A DNA stretch of 64,000 nucleotides from Sphingomonas sp. SORGH_AS_0879 (GCF_030819175.1 NZ_JAUTBJ010000002.1:196001-260000), one strand, 5' to 3'; shown: positions 48,969 to 59,578, numbered from the stretch's first letter. Notes: generated by a model from the letters alone, not told the origin. A program made the numbers and translations.

Positions 48969-51900
48969 GTGTCTGCCCAACCCCGCTTCGCCGAACTGGT
49001 CGCGGCCACGCATTACTCCTTCCTGGACGGTGCGAGTCCGGCGGAGGACATGGTCAAGCGCGCCATTGTCCTGGGGCTGGACGGCTTGGGCATCGCCGAC
49101 CGCAACACCGTGGCGGGGGTGGTCCGTGCGCATCGGGCCTTGCGGGAAATCCGCGAGGAACTGGGCGAGCGAATGCCGTCCTTCGAACTCGTCGTCGGCG
49201 CACGGCTGGTCTTTGCCGACGGCACGCCGGACATCGTCGCCTATCCGATCGATCGTCGCGGGTGGGGGCGGCTGACCCGGTTGCTCACACTGGGTAACAA
49301 GCGGGCGAAAAAGGGCGGCTGCATCCTGGGGCTGGGCGATCTGGCCCGCCATGCCGAGAATCTGCTGCTGATCGCGCTACCCCAATCCTCCGCTCGCCCC
49401 TTCGAGCCGATGCCGGAAGCGATGCTGCCCCCGCGCCGTGCCGATCCGGGGCTGGCGGCGACGCTCGACCGGTTGGCGGCGGTGGCGCCGGGGCGGGTCT
49501 GGCTGGGCGTCACCATGCCGCGATCGGGCGCGGACCGGCGGCGGCTGGCGGCCTGGGCGGCGCTGGCGGAGGGGCGGGGTGTGCCGCTGCTGGCGACCAC
49601 CGACGCGCTGTTCGCCACGCCCGCCGACCGACCGGTACAGGATATACTGACCTGTATCCGCGAAGGACTGACCATCCGCAGTGCCGGACGGCGGCTGGCG
49701 GCGAATGCGGAGCGGCATCTGAAGCCCGCCGCCGAGATGGTGCGGCTGTTCGCCGATCGACCGGAGGCGGTGGCGCAGAGCATCGCGATACTCGACCGGA
49801 TTGAATTCCGTCTGGAGCATCTGTCCTACGAATATCCCCATGAGCCGGTGCCCGAGGGTTGGGAGGCGCAGGACTGGCTGGAGGAACTGGTCCGGCGGGA
49901 AGCGGCGGTGCGCTATCCGGATGGCGTTCCGGCCCAATTACGGACCCTGCTGGACAAGGAACTCGCGCTGATCCGCCAATGCGGATACGCCCATTATTTC
50001 CTGACCGTGCACGACGTGGTGCGATACGCACGCAGCCTGGATCCGCCCATTCTCTGCCAGGGGCGGGGGTCGGCGGCCAATTCGGCGGTATGCTGGATAT
50101 TGCACGTCACCTCGGTCGATCCGACCCGTTACGACCTGCTCTTCTCCCGCTTCGTCTCGGCGGAACGGGGAGAGCCGCCCGATATCGACATCGATTTCGA
50201 GCATGAGCGGCGCGAGGAGGTGATCCAGTATATCTACAACCGCTATGGCCGCCACCGCGCCGCCATCGCCGCGACCGTCATCCATTACCGCCCGCGCAGC
50301 ACGGTGCGCGAGGTCGGGCGCGCGCTGGGGCTGAGCGAGGATGTGACGCAAAGGCTGACCAGCACCGTCTGGGGCAGCTTTTCCAAGCAGTTCGAGGAGA
50401 AGCGTTTCCACGAAACCGGCTTTTCCCCCGATAACCCGGAGATCGCCCGGCTCCGCACCCTGGTCGACCGGCTGCTGGGCGCGCCGCGCCATTGTGTCGC
50501 AGCATGTCGGCGGCTTCGTGCTGACCCAGGGGCGGCTCGACGAGACGGTGCCGATCCATAACGGCGCGATGGAGGGGCGGACCTTCATCGAATGGGACAA
50601 GGACGATATCGACGAACTGAAGATCATGAAGGTCGATATCCTTGCGCTGGGTATGCTGACCTGCATCCGCAAGGCGTTCGACCTGATGGACGCGAACGGC
50701 TTCGCGCGCCCGACCCTCGACGATCTGGCGCAGGACGAGGACGACCGCGTTTACCGGATGCTGCAAAAGGGCGACAGCATCGGTGTGTTCCAGGTGGAAA
50801 GCCGTGCGCAGATCAACATGCTGCCCCGGCTGAAGCCGCGCGAGTTCTACGATCTGGTCGTGCAGGTGGCGATCGTCCGGCCGGGGCCGATCGAGGGCGA
50901 CATGGTCCACCCCTATCTCCGCCGCCGGGCGAAGAAGGAGGCGGTCAGCTTTCCGTCTCCCAAACATGGCCCGGCGGACGAGTTGTACCAGTTGCTCCAC
51001 AAGACCTATGGCGTGCCCTTGTTCCAGGAACAGGCGATGAAGCTGGCCATCACGGCGGCCGGATTCACGCCCGACGAAGCCAACCAGCTCCGCCGTGCCA
51101 TGGCGACGTTCCGCAATGTCGGCACCATCCAGAATCTGCGCGAGAAGATGGTCGGCGGCATGGTCAGGCGGGGCTATGAACCCGATTTCGCCGAACGCTG
51201 TTTCAAGCAGATCGAGGGGTTCGGGTCATACGGTTTTCCCGAAAGCCATGCGCTGTCCTTCGCGCGGCTGGTCTATGTCTCGGCCTGGCTGAAATGCCAT
51301 CAGCCCGCGATTTTCACCTGCGCGCTGCTGAATGCGCAGCCCATGGGCTTCTACGCCCCCGCCCAACTGGTCCGCAACGCGCGTGAGAATGGCCGGGTCG
51401 ATGTGCGGCCGGTCGATGTGAATTTCAGCGGTTGGGACAATCGGCTGGAGCGGCGGGAGGACGGCGCGCTCGCGCTGCGACTGGGTTTTCGGCAGGTCGA
51501 CGGGTTTCGGGAAGGCTGGGGCGAGGCGATCGCCACCCACGCGCCCTATGAGACGATCGAGTCGGTCGCGATCCGGGGGCGTCTCCCCCGCCGCGCGCTC
51601 GATCTGTTGGCACAGGCGGATGCCTATCGCTCGCTGGGGCGCGGGCGGCGCGAGGGGCAGTGGGAGGCGCGGCGGATGAAGTCGGCGCAACTGCCTTTGT
51701 TCGCCGCGATGGAGGCCCCTGAAATGGCTGCCGAGCCGCCCGTGACCCTGCCGCCCATGTCACCATCGGAGCAGGTGACGGCGGATTACCGTGTCACCCG
51801 CCTGTCGCTGAAGGGCCATCCCATGGCCTTCCTGCGCAGCGAACTGGCGGCGGAGGGGGTGCTGTCCGCCGCCGATATCGGGAATTTGCGCGACGGGCGG

Positions 51901-52266
51901 CGGGTGAAGGTGGCGGGGGTGGTGCTGGTCCGCCAGAGGCCGGGCAAGGGCAATGCGATCTTCGTCACGATCGAGGACGAGACGGGGATCGTCAACGCGC
52001 TGCTCTGGGCCCGCGATTTCGAGGCGAACCGGCGGGCGGTGATGGCGTCGCGGCTGATGCTGATCCACGGCGTCGTCCAGCGCAGCGAAGAGGGGGTGGT
52101 GCATGTGATGACCGCCGGGGTCGAGGATCGCAGCGCGATGCTGGCCCGGCTGGAGGATGTTCCCCCCGCGCCGACCCGCTCGCACGATCCGCGCGGAGCC
52201 CCCGCCCAGCGCGGCGTGCATCCGCGCGACGTCCGGCTGCTGCCCCGTTCGCGGGATTTCCATTGA
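48969..52266 (+). pseudogene. dnaE2: error-prone DNA polymerase DnaE2 (ImuC), frameshifted as sequenced
   Basis: Translesion alpha-subunit homologue, the polymerase of the SOS mutasome. The GTG at 48969 follows AGGGGAGGAAGGGG. The first frame carries the PHP-like domain (RFAELVAATHYSFLDGASP), GRGSAANSAVCWILHVT and the catalytic PPDIDIDFEHERREEV. At 50492-50493 the frame breaks after GAPRH; the second frame resumes with SQHVGGFVLTQGRLDETVP to the OB-fold and end at 52266. One T too many in CATTGTG explains it; the repaired product has about 1098 residues. Sequencing error or real loss of mutagenesis cannot be told apart here. Confidence 0.87.
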
Positions 52267-52360
52267 GCGGGGAATTGGGGGCCGGGCATGGCGATTTCTG
52301 CGATGGTCCTATCCTGGGGGACTTGTGCCCACCCCCCGCCATGCCATATTTTACACCATC

Positions 52361-52756
52361 ATGGCCCTGAACAGCGACCTTCTCACCCATCCTCTGGGAA
52401 TGACCGGCAATGGGCCGGGGCGTGGGCCCGGCCAGGGCCCCGACCATGGGGATGACGACGGCAACGGTCTGGGCGTCGCGACTCGCACCCGGACGCGCAC
52501 CAAGCAGCCGACGCCGTACCGCGTCCTGATGCTCAACGACGACTACACGCCGATGGAATTCGTCGTGCTGTGCCTCCAGCGCTTTTTCCGGATGAGCATG
52601 GACGACGCGACCCGCGTGATGCTGCACGTCCATCAGCGCGGCGTGGGGGTGTGCGGCGTCTTCTCCTACGAAGTCGCCGAGACCAAGGTGGCGCAGGTCA
52701 TCGACTTCGCCCGCGCCAACCAGCACCCTTTGCAGTGTACGCTGGAAAAGGCGTGA
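52361..52756 (+). CDS. clpS: ATP-dependent Clp protease adaptor ClpS
   Basis: Delivers N-end rule substrates to ClpAP, 131 residues. The adaptor core begins [28 protein letters not shown], followed by [28 protein letters not shown] and [10 protein letters not shown]. The extended N-terminus is Gly- and Asp-rich (about 15-45) and probably disordered. The ATG at 52361 is used, though ATG within MTGNGPG would give a more usual length. clpA is not next to it; the neighbours are dnaE2 and the crp/fnr gene on the other strand. Confidence 0.9.
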   Translation: MALNSDLLTHPLGMTGNGPGRGPGQGPDHGDDDGNGLGVATRTRTRTKQPTPYRVLMLNDDYTPMEFVVLCLQRFFRMSMDDATRVMLHVHQRGVGVCGVFSYEVAETKVAQVIDFARANQHPLQCTLEKA

Positions 52757-52787
52757 AGCGCGCCGTTCCTCCTCGTATCGGGGAGGA

Positions 52788-53529
52788 TCAGCGCGCGGGC
52801 GGCAACCAGCTGAGGTCCAGCCCGGCGAAGCGGTCGATATAGCCCGACTCCTGCACCAGCCGCTCTTCGTCCAGCAGGAACACCCGGCCGCCCTCGCGCT
52901 TGATGAGGCCTTCATCCTCCAGCAGGCGGAGCATCCGGTTCACATGCACGGCGGTCAATCCGATCGCGTCGCCCATCTCCTCCTGGGTCAGCCCCCGGCG
53001 TGAAGGATGTGCCGACCGTCATCCCCGCCTGACGCATCTGGCCGCGTAGCGACAGCAGCAGCGTCGCCACCCGCGCGCGGGCCGCGGTGCGGCCCAGCCC
53101 GGCCAGCCGATCGGTGGTGACGACCCGTTCGATCTGGTTGAGCACCAGGATCAGGCTGAACAGGCGGGGGTGATCGGTCGCCAGCCGGGTCATGTGCGAC
53201 CGGTCGAAGGAACACACCACCGCGTTCGACACCGCGACGATCGTATCAGGCGACCGGCCATAGACCAGGGTGGACATGGCGAAGAGGTCGCCCGGAAACA
53301 GGAAGCGTACGATCTGGCGGCTGCCGTCGTCGAGCAGGACATAGCACATCAACATGCCCTGCAGCACGATGGACAATTCCTCGGTACGGGACCGCTCGTT
53401 CATCAGGACCAGGCCGCGCCGTATCGATCGTGGCTTGTCTTCCATCCGCGACAGCGCGTCGCGCTCGGCCGGGGTCAGGTCGACCCATTTGTTCAGGCGA
53501 TCAGCAAGGCCGAAATTTGACACTGACAC
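52788..53529 (-). pseudogene. Crp/Fnr family transcriptional regulator, frameshifted as sequenced
   Basis: Cyclic-nucleotide-type regulator. The GTG at 53529 begins VSVSNFGLADRLNKWVDLTP. The sensor domain includes LLDDGSRQIVRFLFPGDLFAMSTL and the dimerisation helix follows. Frame is lost after TSFTPG, where the coding strand has GGGGG (52992-52996). With one G removed it continues LTQEEMGDAIGLTAVHVNRML, the DNA-binding helix-turn-helix, and ends FAGLDLSWLPPAR. The repaired length is about 246 residues. No Fnr-type cysteines are seen at the N-terminus. The ligand and targets are unknown. Confidence 0.85.
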
Positions 53530-53714
53530 TCCATCCCCCGACTGGGAAAGGTGCCTTAGCCACGGAGGATATGAACCTGCATTAATATCGATCAACCAGT
53601 GCTTTGACCGCGTAACAATCGGCAACAATCCTGCACTGGCGTGACGATTCGCATGCGATTCGGCGATGTCCGACCCTTGGCGGTGGCGCGCGGGTCCGCT
53701 AGGGAGCGGAATCT

Positions 53715-54995
53715 ATGGACCGTATCCTCATTCGCGGCGGCAACCGGCTGTCGGGTCGCCTGAAGATCTCGGGCGCGAAGAACGCCGCGCTCACCCTGAT
53801 GCCCTGCGCGATCCTGACCGACGAGCCGGTCACGCTGCGCAACCTGCCGCGTCTGGCCGATGTCGACGGGTTCGGCCATCTGCTCAACCAGATCGGCGCC
53901 TCGACGCGGATCGAGGGGACGCGTCCGGAGGATTTCGGCCGGGTCATGACGATCCGCGCGGGCCAGCTTTTCTCGACCGAGGCGCCCTATGACATCGTGC
54001 GCAAGATGCGCGCGTCGATCCTGGTGCTCGGCCCGATCCTGGCGCGGATGGGCGAGGCACGGGTGTCGCTGCCCGGCGGCTGCGCGATCGGCAACCGTCC
54101 GATCGACCTGCACCTGAAGGCGCTGGAGGCGCTGGGCGCGGAGATCGAACTGACCGCCGGTTACGTCAAGGCGAGTGCGCCGGGCGGGCGGCTGCCGGGT
54201 GGGCGCTATACCTTCCCCGTCGTGTCGGTCGGCGCGACCGAAAACGCGCTGATGGCCGCCGTCACCGCCAAGGGCACGTCGGTATTGGGCAATGCGGCGC
54301 GCGAGCCCGAGATCGTGGATCTGTGCCGGTTGCTGATCGCCATGGGCGCGCGGATCGACGGGGTCGGCACCGAGACGCTGACCATCGAGGGTGTCGAACG
54401 GCTGCACGGCGCGACCTATTCGGTGATGCCCGACCGGATCGAGGCGGGCTCCTACGCCTGTGCCGCCGCGATCACCGGCGGCGATCTGGAACTGGTGGGT
54501 GCCTGTGCCGAGGATATGCGCGCCACGCTGTCCGCGCTAGCCGAAGCGGGCGTGACGGTCGAGGAAGGCCGCGATGCGATCCGGGTGAAGGCCGATGGCC
54601 CGCTCCAGCCGCTGACCCTGTCGACCGCGCCCTATCCGGGCTTCGCCACCGACATGCAGGCGCAGTTCATGGCGATGCTGTGCATGGCGCAGGGGACCAG
54701 CACCCTGACCGAGACGATCTTCGAGAATCGGTACATGCACGTGCCCGAACTGGCGCGGATGGGCGCGGATATTCAGGTCCATGGCCGCACCGCGATGGTG
54801 AAGGGCGTCGAGCGGCTGACCGGCGCGCCGGTGATGGCGACCGACCTGCGGGCCTCGATGAGCCTGATCCTGGCGGGCCTGGCCGCCGAGGGTGAGACCT
54901 CGGTCAGTCGCGTCTATCACCTGGATCGCGGCTACGAGCGCTTGGAGGAAAAGCTGTCGGCGGTCGGCGCGGATATCGAGCGCGTCGGCGACTGA
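53715..54995 (+). CDS. murA: UDP-N-acetylglucosamine 1-carboxyvinyltransferase MurA
   Basis: First committed step of peptidoglycan synthesis, transferring enolpyruvate to UDP-GlcNAc; 426 residues. The start [26 protein letters not shown] is standard. The cysteine that fosfomycin alkylates is present in [17 protein letters not shown] (C123), so the enzyme should be drug-sensitive. [13 protein letters not shown] and [15 protein letters not shown] are also conserved. The 185-base gap upstream holds promoters only; a family B repeat follows the stop. Confidence 0.96.
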   Translation: MDRILIRGGNRLSGRLKISGAKNAALTLMPCAILTDEPVTLRNLPRLADVDGFGHLLNQIGASTRIEGTRPEDFGRVMTIRAGQLFSTEAPYDIVRKMRASILVLGPILARMGEARVSLPGGCAIGNRPIDLHLKALEALGAEIELTAGYVKASAPGGRLPGGRYTFPVVSVGATENALMAAVTAKGTSVLGNAAREPEIVDLCRLLIAMGARIDGVGTETLTIEGVERLHGATYSVMPDRIEAGSYACAAAITGGDLELVGACAEDMRATLSALAEAGVTVEEGRDAIRVKADGPLQPLTLSTAPYPGFATDMQAQFMAMLCMAQGTSTLTETIFENRYMHVPELARMGADIQVHGRTAMVKGVERLTGAPVMATDLRASMSLILAGLAAEGETSVSRVYHLDRGYERLEEKLSAVGADIERVGD

Positions 54996-55000
54996 CCAAT

Positions 55001-55094
55001 CCTCCCCATGGGGAGGTGGCAGGCCGAAGGCCTGACGGAGGGGGGCTTCCTCATAGCGTCCCTGATGGCAATCCCTCTCCCCGCGCCGGGGAGG
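55001..55094. repeat. dispersed repeat, family B copy 4
   Basis: CCTCCCCATGGGGAGGTGGCAG starts it (55001-55022), then GCCGAAGGCCTGACGGAGGGG, and it ends CCCGCGCCGGGGAGG. It lies between the convergent murA and DNA ligase genes. Confidence 0.85.
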
Positions 55095-55098
55095 ATGT

Positions 55099-56691
55099 TC
55101 ACGTCACCAGTCGCTTCAGCGTCTCCACCCGATCCGCCTCGGCGGCGGGCTTGTCGGTGCGGATGCGCGCGATCCGGGGAAAGCGCATCGCGACCCCCGA
55201 TTTGTGCCGCTTCGATTCGTGGATCGAGTCGAACGCGATCTCCAGCACCAGGGTCTTTTCCACCTCGCGCACCGGGCCGAAGCGATGGACGGTGTGCGCG
55301 CGGACAAACCGATCCAACTGGCGCAATTCCTCGTCGGTGATCCCCGAATAGGCCTTGCCGACCGGCAGCAACTCGCCCTCCTCGGTCCAGCAGCCGAAGG
55401 TATAGTCGCTATAATAGCTCGAACGCCGACCATTGCCGCGCTGGGCGTACATCATCACGCAATCGGCGGTCAGCGGATCGCGCTTCCATTTGTACCACAG
55501 GCCGACGCGCCGCCCGCCGCTATAGGGCGAATCGCGCCGCTTGAGCATCACCCCCTCGATCGCGGCATCCCGTGCCGTCGCCCGCAGGGCCTCCAAGGCG
55601 GTGAAGTCCTCCGCCTCGATCACCGCGCTGATGTCGAACCGATCGGGGTCGAGCCTGGCCGAGAACGCCTCCAGCCGCTGGCGTCGCTCGGTCCAGGGGA
55701 GGGCGCGGACATCCTCCGTCCCGTCGACAAGAATGTCGTAGAGCCGGACGAAGGCGGGATAATCGGCCAGCATCTTCGCCGACACCGTCTTGCGCCCCAG
55801 CCTTTGCTGGAGCGCGTTGAAGCTGGCGGCACCCCCGCCATCCTCCAGCGTGCCGCCCTGATGCTCGCCCTTGACCAGCAACTCGCCATCCACCGCCCCC
55901 ACCGCATCGAAGGCGATGGCGACATCGGGAAAGGCGTGGGTCACGTCATCGCCGGTGCGGCTATAGAGCCGGGTGTGCCCCGCGACATGGACGATCTGCA
56001 CCCGGATGCCGTCCCATTTCCATTCGGCGGCATAGTCGGTCAGGTCGACCCGCAAATCCTCCAGCGGATGCGCGAGCATGAAGGGGCGGAAGACCGGCAC
56101 ATCGGCCGGCGTCGGCTGCGCGCCCTTGCCCTCGCCCCAGGCGAAGAGTTCGGCATAAGGCGGGGACAGGCCATGCCACACCTCCTCCACCGCCTCGACA
56201 TCCAGCCCGAAATGCTGGGCAAAGGCGGTCTTGGCAAGCCGCGCGGACAGGCCGATGCGCAGGCCGCCGGTCGCCATCTTGAGCAGCGCGAACCGCTCCT
56301 CCGCCGTCAGCCGGTCGAGCATGTCGGCCAGCACGGCGGGCGCGTCGGAGCGCGACAGGTGCCGCAACCGCTCCACCACCGCGCTGACCGACAGCGGTTC
56401 GGGATCGAGCGACCGGTCGGGCGCGGGCCAGAGCAGGGCGACCGTCTCCGCCGTGTCGCCGACATAGTCGCGGCTCATGCGGAAAAGGACGGGATCGACC
56501 CGCTGCTCGATCAGTGCGCGGATGACCGCAGGCTTGACGCCGGGCAGGTCGAGATCGCCGGTCAACGCCGCCATCGCCCAACCCCGGTCGGGATCGGGCG
56601 TGGCGGCGAGGTAATCCGCGACCAGTTTCAGCTTGGCGTTGCGCGATCGCGTATAGATCAGCGCGTCGAGCAGCCCCGCGAATTCGCGCAC
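55099..56691 (-). CDS. ATP-dependent DNA ligase (bacterial LigB/ligase-associated type)
   Basis: ATP-dependent ligase of 530 residues, accessory to the NAD ligase. The adenylation lysine lies in the motif EWKWDGIRVQ (K225). AVDGELLVKG, EGVMLKRRDSPYSGG and WYKWKRDPLTADCVMM are the other nucleotidyl-transferase motifs, followed by an OB-fold. The N-terminal 200 residues form the DNA-binding helical domain. Related genes sit with an exonuclease and a DEXH helicase in a DNA-damage cluster; neither is adjacent here. The start at 56691 lies just 7 bases after the DUF1328 gene, suggesting co-transcription. Confidence 0.9.
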   Translation of the reverse strand: MREFAGLLDALIYTRSRNAKLKLVADYLAATPDPDRGWAMAALTGDLDLPGVKPAVIRALIEQRVDPVLFRMSRDYVGDTAETVALLWPAPDRSLDPEPLSVSAVVERLRHLSRSDAPAVLADMLDRLTAEERFALLKMATGGLRIGLSARLAKTAFAQHFGLDVEAVEEVWHGLSPPYAELFAWGEGKGAQPTPADVPVFRPFMLAHPLEDLRVDLTDYAAEWKWDGIRVQIVHVAGHTRLYSRTGDDVTHAFPDVAIAFDAVGAVDGELLVKGEHQGGTLEDGGGAASFNALQQRLGRKTVSAKMLADYPAFVRLYDILVDGTEDVRALPWTERRQRLEAFSARLDPDRFDISAVIEAEDFTALEALRATARDAAIEGVMLKRRDSPYSGGRRVGLWYKWKRDPLTADCVMMYAQRGNGRRSSYYSDYTFGCWTEEGELLPVGKAYSGITDEELRQLDRFVRAHTVHRFGPVREVEKTLVLEIAFDSIHESKRHKSGVAMRFPRIARIRTDKPAAEADRVETLKRLVT

Positions 56692-56698
56692 CGGCGGA

Positions 56699-56884
56699 TC
56701 AGTCGATCGCGTTCTTCACCGACTTGCCTGCGACGAGGCCCAGCACCAGGAAGATCACGAACAGCGCGATCGCGATGAAGAACAGGATCTTGGCGATCCC
56801 GACGAACGCCCCGCCGATCCCGCCGAAGCCGAGCGCGCCGAGGATCAACCCGACGACGAGGAATGTGATGGCGAGTTTAAGCAT
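56699..56884 (-). CDS. DUF1328 family small membrane protein (YtjA-like)
   Basis: Hydrophobic protein of 61 residues with two membrane segments (about 1-24 and 31-54) linked by a glycine-rich turn [14 protein letters not shown]. It matches the DUF1328/YtjA pattern of small stress-related membrane proteins with no known activity. It is followed 7 bases later by the ligase gene. Confidence 0.85.
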   Translation of the reverse strand: MLKLAITFLVVGLILGALGFGGIGGAFVGIAKILFFIAIALFVIFLVLGLVAGKSVKNAID

Positions 56885-57129
56885 GGGGGCATCCTTCCGA
56901 TCTGATGGGGGATCAACAGGCCAGACGGGTTGGTGTTCCGGTTACGAATGAGGTGCCGGATCAGGGATGCGGATGGGGCATGGCCCTAGATTCGAAAAAG
57001 GGCATGTGCTCCGTCCCATCGCGGTATCGAAACCGGCATGGGACGCAGGTGCAGCATTGCCTTAATGTATTGATTTGGTGCATCTTTCGCCGAGAGGGGG
57101 CGGTGACCACCTGCTCACGGGGGATATTC

Positions 57130-58920
57130 ATGACAACTCGGCGCCAATTCCTAATCGGGGCGGCTGCTTTCTCGTGCGCGGGCTGCGTGATCGAAGGCGG
57201 GAATGAACCGCTGCCGCAACCGACACCCACCCCCACCCCGATGCCGACCCCGGTCGCTACGCCGGTCTATATGCTGGCGACCAAGGATGGGTCAGTCGGA
57301 CAGACCTATTCCGCGCCGCAGGGGCTGACCGGGGTTCAATGGTTCCGGGAAACGCTGACGCCCGATCGGACGCGCACGGCGATCGCGGGTGCGTCGGGGG
57401 CCACCTATGTCGCGACGGCGGAGGACATCGGCACGCGCCTGGTCGCGGTGGGCACGATGAACGGACAGCCGAGCGTGGCCGCGGCGCTGGCGGTGGTGCT
57501 CGACATTCCCGTGCTGCTCGAAGGTTTCGACACGGCGGGCGGATTCACCGCCACCAACGAGGCCCTGCTCGGCAACCGTTCGGCCCTGGCGCAGGGCAGC
57601 GGCGCGGTGGAGATGCAGGGAACCGGATCGCGCCTGGGCGGGCCGGGGTTGCGCAAGTCCGACATCGGCTATCACGATCCTGTCCGGTTCGGCACCATCG
57701 CGCAGTTCGTCGACCTGGGATGGGACCCGATCTATGGCACCGCCACCGGCTTCGACCTGACATTGTCGCGGAACGGGCAGGAGTTTCGCGCGCCGGAGCC
57801 GCTTCTGGCGCCGCTCTATCAGACACCGCAGCCGCTGTTCTTCGGCACGATGTGGGGCTCGGTCCATTCCAGCGAGATCGTGGGGCTGCAAAGTGCGGGT
57901 GCCGGGCGATTCGGCATGGCGAACAGCGTGACGACGCAGGTGCCCGACGCGCCCCGCATTGGCGTAGACGCGCTGGTGGCGCGGGCCGGTGGGCGCCCGA
58001 CCATCGTCATCGGCTTCGACGACATATTGCGCACCCAATATACCGAGGCCTTCCCCTATATGCGGGCGCGCAACGTCAAGGGCGGCTTCCACGTTGCCCC
58101 CGGCCTGATCGGCGGGCAGAACAGGATGACGCTCGCCCAGCTTCGCGAAATGTATGACGCGGGTTGGGACTGTTATCTGAACGGCAGCTATGACGACATT
58201 CTGATGACCGACCATCCGACGGTGGCGGCGGCCTTGGCGGACCTGCAAAAGGTGCGCGACTGGGCACAGGCCAATGGAATGCCGCGCGGCAACGACTTCT
58301 GCTGCTATCCCAATGGCCGCTACCATGTCAGCCCCACCCGGCCGCGCACCTTCTCCGCCAGGACCTATGGTACGCGCATCGCCACCATGTCGGACACGAC
58401 GGGGATTCGTCCCGGAATGTTCGTCGGCGGCTATAACGTGCCCACCGGAACGACCGTTATCAGCGTGGACAGCGCGACCCAGATCACGCTCAGCACCGAG
58501 GTCGTCGCGCAGGTCAAGGCGTTCAACTTCAACGACCTGTCGAGCGAGTTTTCCTATACCAAGCTGCCGCTCGCGCTGAAGGCCGCCGGATACAAGATGG
58601 CGCGGACGACGCAGGGGCGGGGAAGCTGGCTGTCACGCTTCGGCATTCCCGATCGCGGCGGCATCCTGGCGCCCGCCAACGCCACGTCGAATCAAAGCCT
58701 GGAACAGCTGAAGGCCGATATCGACCTGACCATATTGCGGGGCGAAACCTCGGAATTCTACATCCATGGCCTTGCCGAGAACGCGGCCGGGCAGACCGAT
58801 CCGGCGAAGTTCCGGGGGCTGATCGATCATATCGTCGCACGGCGCGACGCGGGGCAGCTCGATGTGCTGACCAAGACCGAATTGTGGATGCGGGACGGGA
58901 ATTCCTCGCTTCCGATCTGA
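57130..58920 (+). CDS. lipoprotein with polysaccharide-deacetylase-like domain
   Basis: Exported lipoprotein of 596 residues, probably a cell-surface polysaccharide-modifying protein. It has an RR signal ending FSCAGC (Cys19; a Tat signal is possible), a linker PTPTPTPMPTP (31-41), an Ig-like segment (about 45-120) and a region of unknown fold (about 120-285). The NodB-like part starts TIVIGFDDILRTQYTEAFPYM (about 290). The usual HxxxH metal motif reads NGSYDDILMTDH, so activity is doubtful. A TYGTRIATMSDTTG...TGTTVISVDSATQITL segment (about 405-460), like phage tail modules, interrupts the domain. It is a single gene. Confidence 0.72.
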   Translation: MTTRRQFLIGAAAFSCAGCVIEGGNEPLPQPTPTPTPMPTPVATPVYMLATKDGSVGQTYSAPQGLTGVQWFRETLTPDRTRTAIAGASGATYVATAEDIGTRLVAVGTMNGQPSVAAALAVVLDIPVLLEGFDTAGGFTATNEALLGNRSALAQGSGAVEMQGTGSRLGGPGLRKSDIGYHDPVRFGTIAQFVDLGWDPIYGTATGFDLTLSRNGQEFRAPEPLLAPLYQTPQPLFFGTMWGSVHSSEIVGLQSAGAGRFGMANSVTTQVPDAPRIGVDALVARAGGRPTIVIGFDDILRTQYTEAFPYMRARNVKGGFHVAPGLIGGQNRMTLAQLREMYDAGWDCYLNGSYDDILMTDHPTVAAALADLQKVRDWAQANGMPRGNDFCCYPNGRYHVSPTRPRTFSARTYGTRIATMSDTTGIRPGMFVGGYNVPTGTTVISVDSATQITLSTEVVAQVKAFNFNDLSSEFSYTKLPLALKAAGYKMARTTQGRGSWLSRFGIPDRGGILAPANATSNQSLEQLKADIDLTILRGETSEFYIHGLAENAAGQTDPAKFRGLIDHIVARRDAGQLDVLTKTELWMRDGNSSLPI

Positions 58921-58930
58921 CCCGCACAAA

Positions 58931-58962
58931 AAAGGCCCCGGCTTTCACCGGGGCCTTTCCTT
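58931..58962. terminator. bidirectional Rho-independent terminator
   Basis: AAAGGCCCCGG (58931-58941), loop CTTTCA, CCGGGGCCTTT (58948-58958), then CCTTTATC; A-rich on the other side. It serves the convergent lipoprotein and dps genes. Confidence 0.85.
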
Positions 58963-58981
58963 TATCGACCGGCCCGAACCC

Positions 58982-59479
58982 TCAGCCCTTGCGGCCCGCC
59001 TCGAACAGGAACCAGGCGCGTTCCTCGGCCTGGTCGGTCCATTCGTCGACGATGCCGCTGGTGGCATTGTCCTTGGCCTCTTCGGCGGCGTCCTTCACCG
59101 TGCGGAAGCGTTCGACCAGCTTCAGATTGTCGTCGCGCAGTTCGACCAGCATGTCGGCGGCGGACACGAAGTCGCGATCATTGTCGACGATCGTCTGGCG
59201 GCGCGCGATGTCGCCGATCGAGCGCAGCGTGACGTTGCCGGTCTTGCGCACCCGCTCGGCGATGGCGTCGGTCACGCCCAGTATCTGAGTCGCCTGATCG
59301 TCGAGCATCAGGTGATAGTCCCGGAAATGCGGGCCTGAGACGTGCCAGTGGAAATTTTTGGTCTTCAGGTACAGTGCATAGCAATCGGCCAGCGCGCCGT
59401 TCAGCGCATCGGCGACGCTGGCGGTCGCGTTGCGGTTCAGATCGGTCGGCGTATCGAGCGCCGGATTGGTATCGGACAT
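58982..59479 (-). CDS. dps: DNA protection protein Dps
   Basis: Ferritin-like protein of 165 residues that stores iron and protects DNA in stress. Ferroxidase residues are in KTKNFHWHVSGPHFRDYHLMLDDQ (histidine and aspartate) and the following helices, with DEWTDQAEERAWFLFE at the end. The start MSDTNPALD (59479) is chosen because GGGAG lies seven bases upstream; an ATG two codons earlier is possible. It shares the terminator with the lipoprotein gene. Confidence 0.94.
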   Translation of the reverse strand: MSDTNPALDTPTDLNRNATASVADALNGALADCYALYLKTKNFHWHVSGPHFRDYHLMLDDQATQILGVTDAIAERVRKTGNVTLRSIGDIARRQTIVDNDRDFVSAADMLVELRDDNLKLVERFRTVKDAAEEAKDNATSGIVDEWTDQAEERAWFLFEAGRKG

Positions 59480-59578
59480 GGACATGCTCCCGCTGTCTGG
59501 AATCGTTGCGTAAACGATCCGATGACGAAATAGCTCCGCCGCGTCCATGTACAAAGCCCGGCCTCACTGATCGATGCT

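Noticed and set aside
50494..52266. Independent second DNA polymerase gene starting GTG at 50494
   Set aside because: The protein begins in mid-domain (SQHVGGFVLTQ) and continues the first half exactly; a frameshift explains it.
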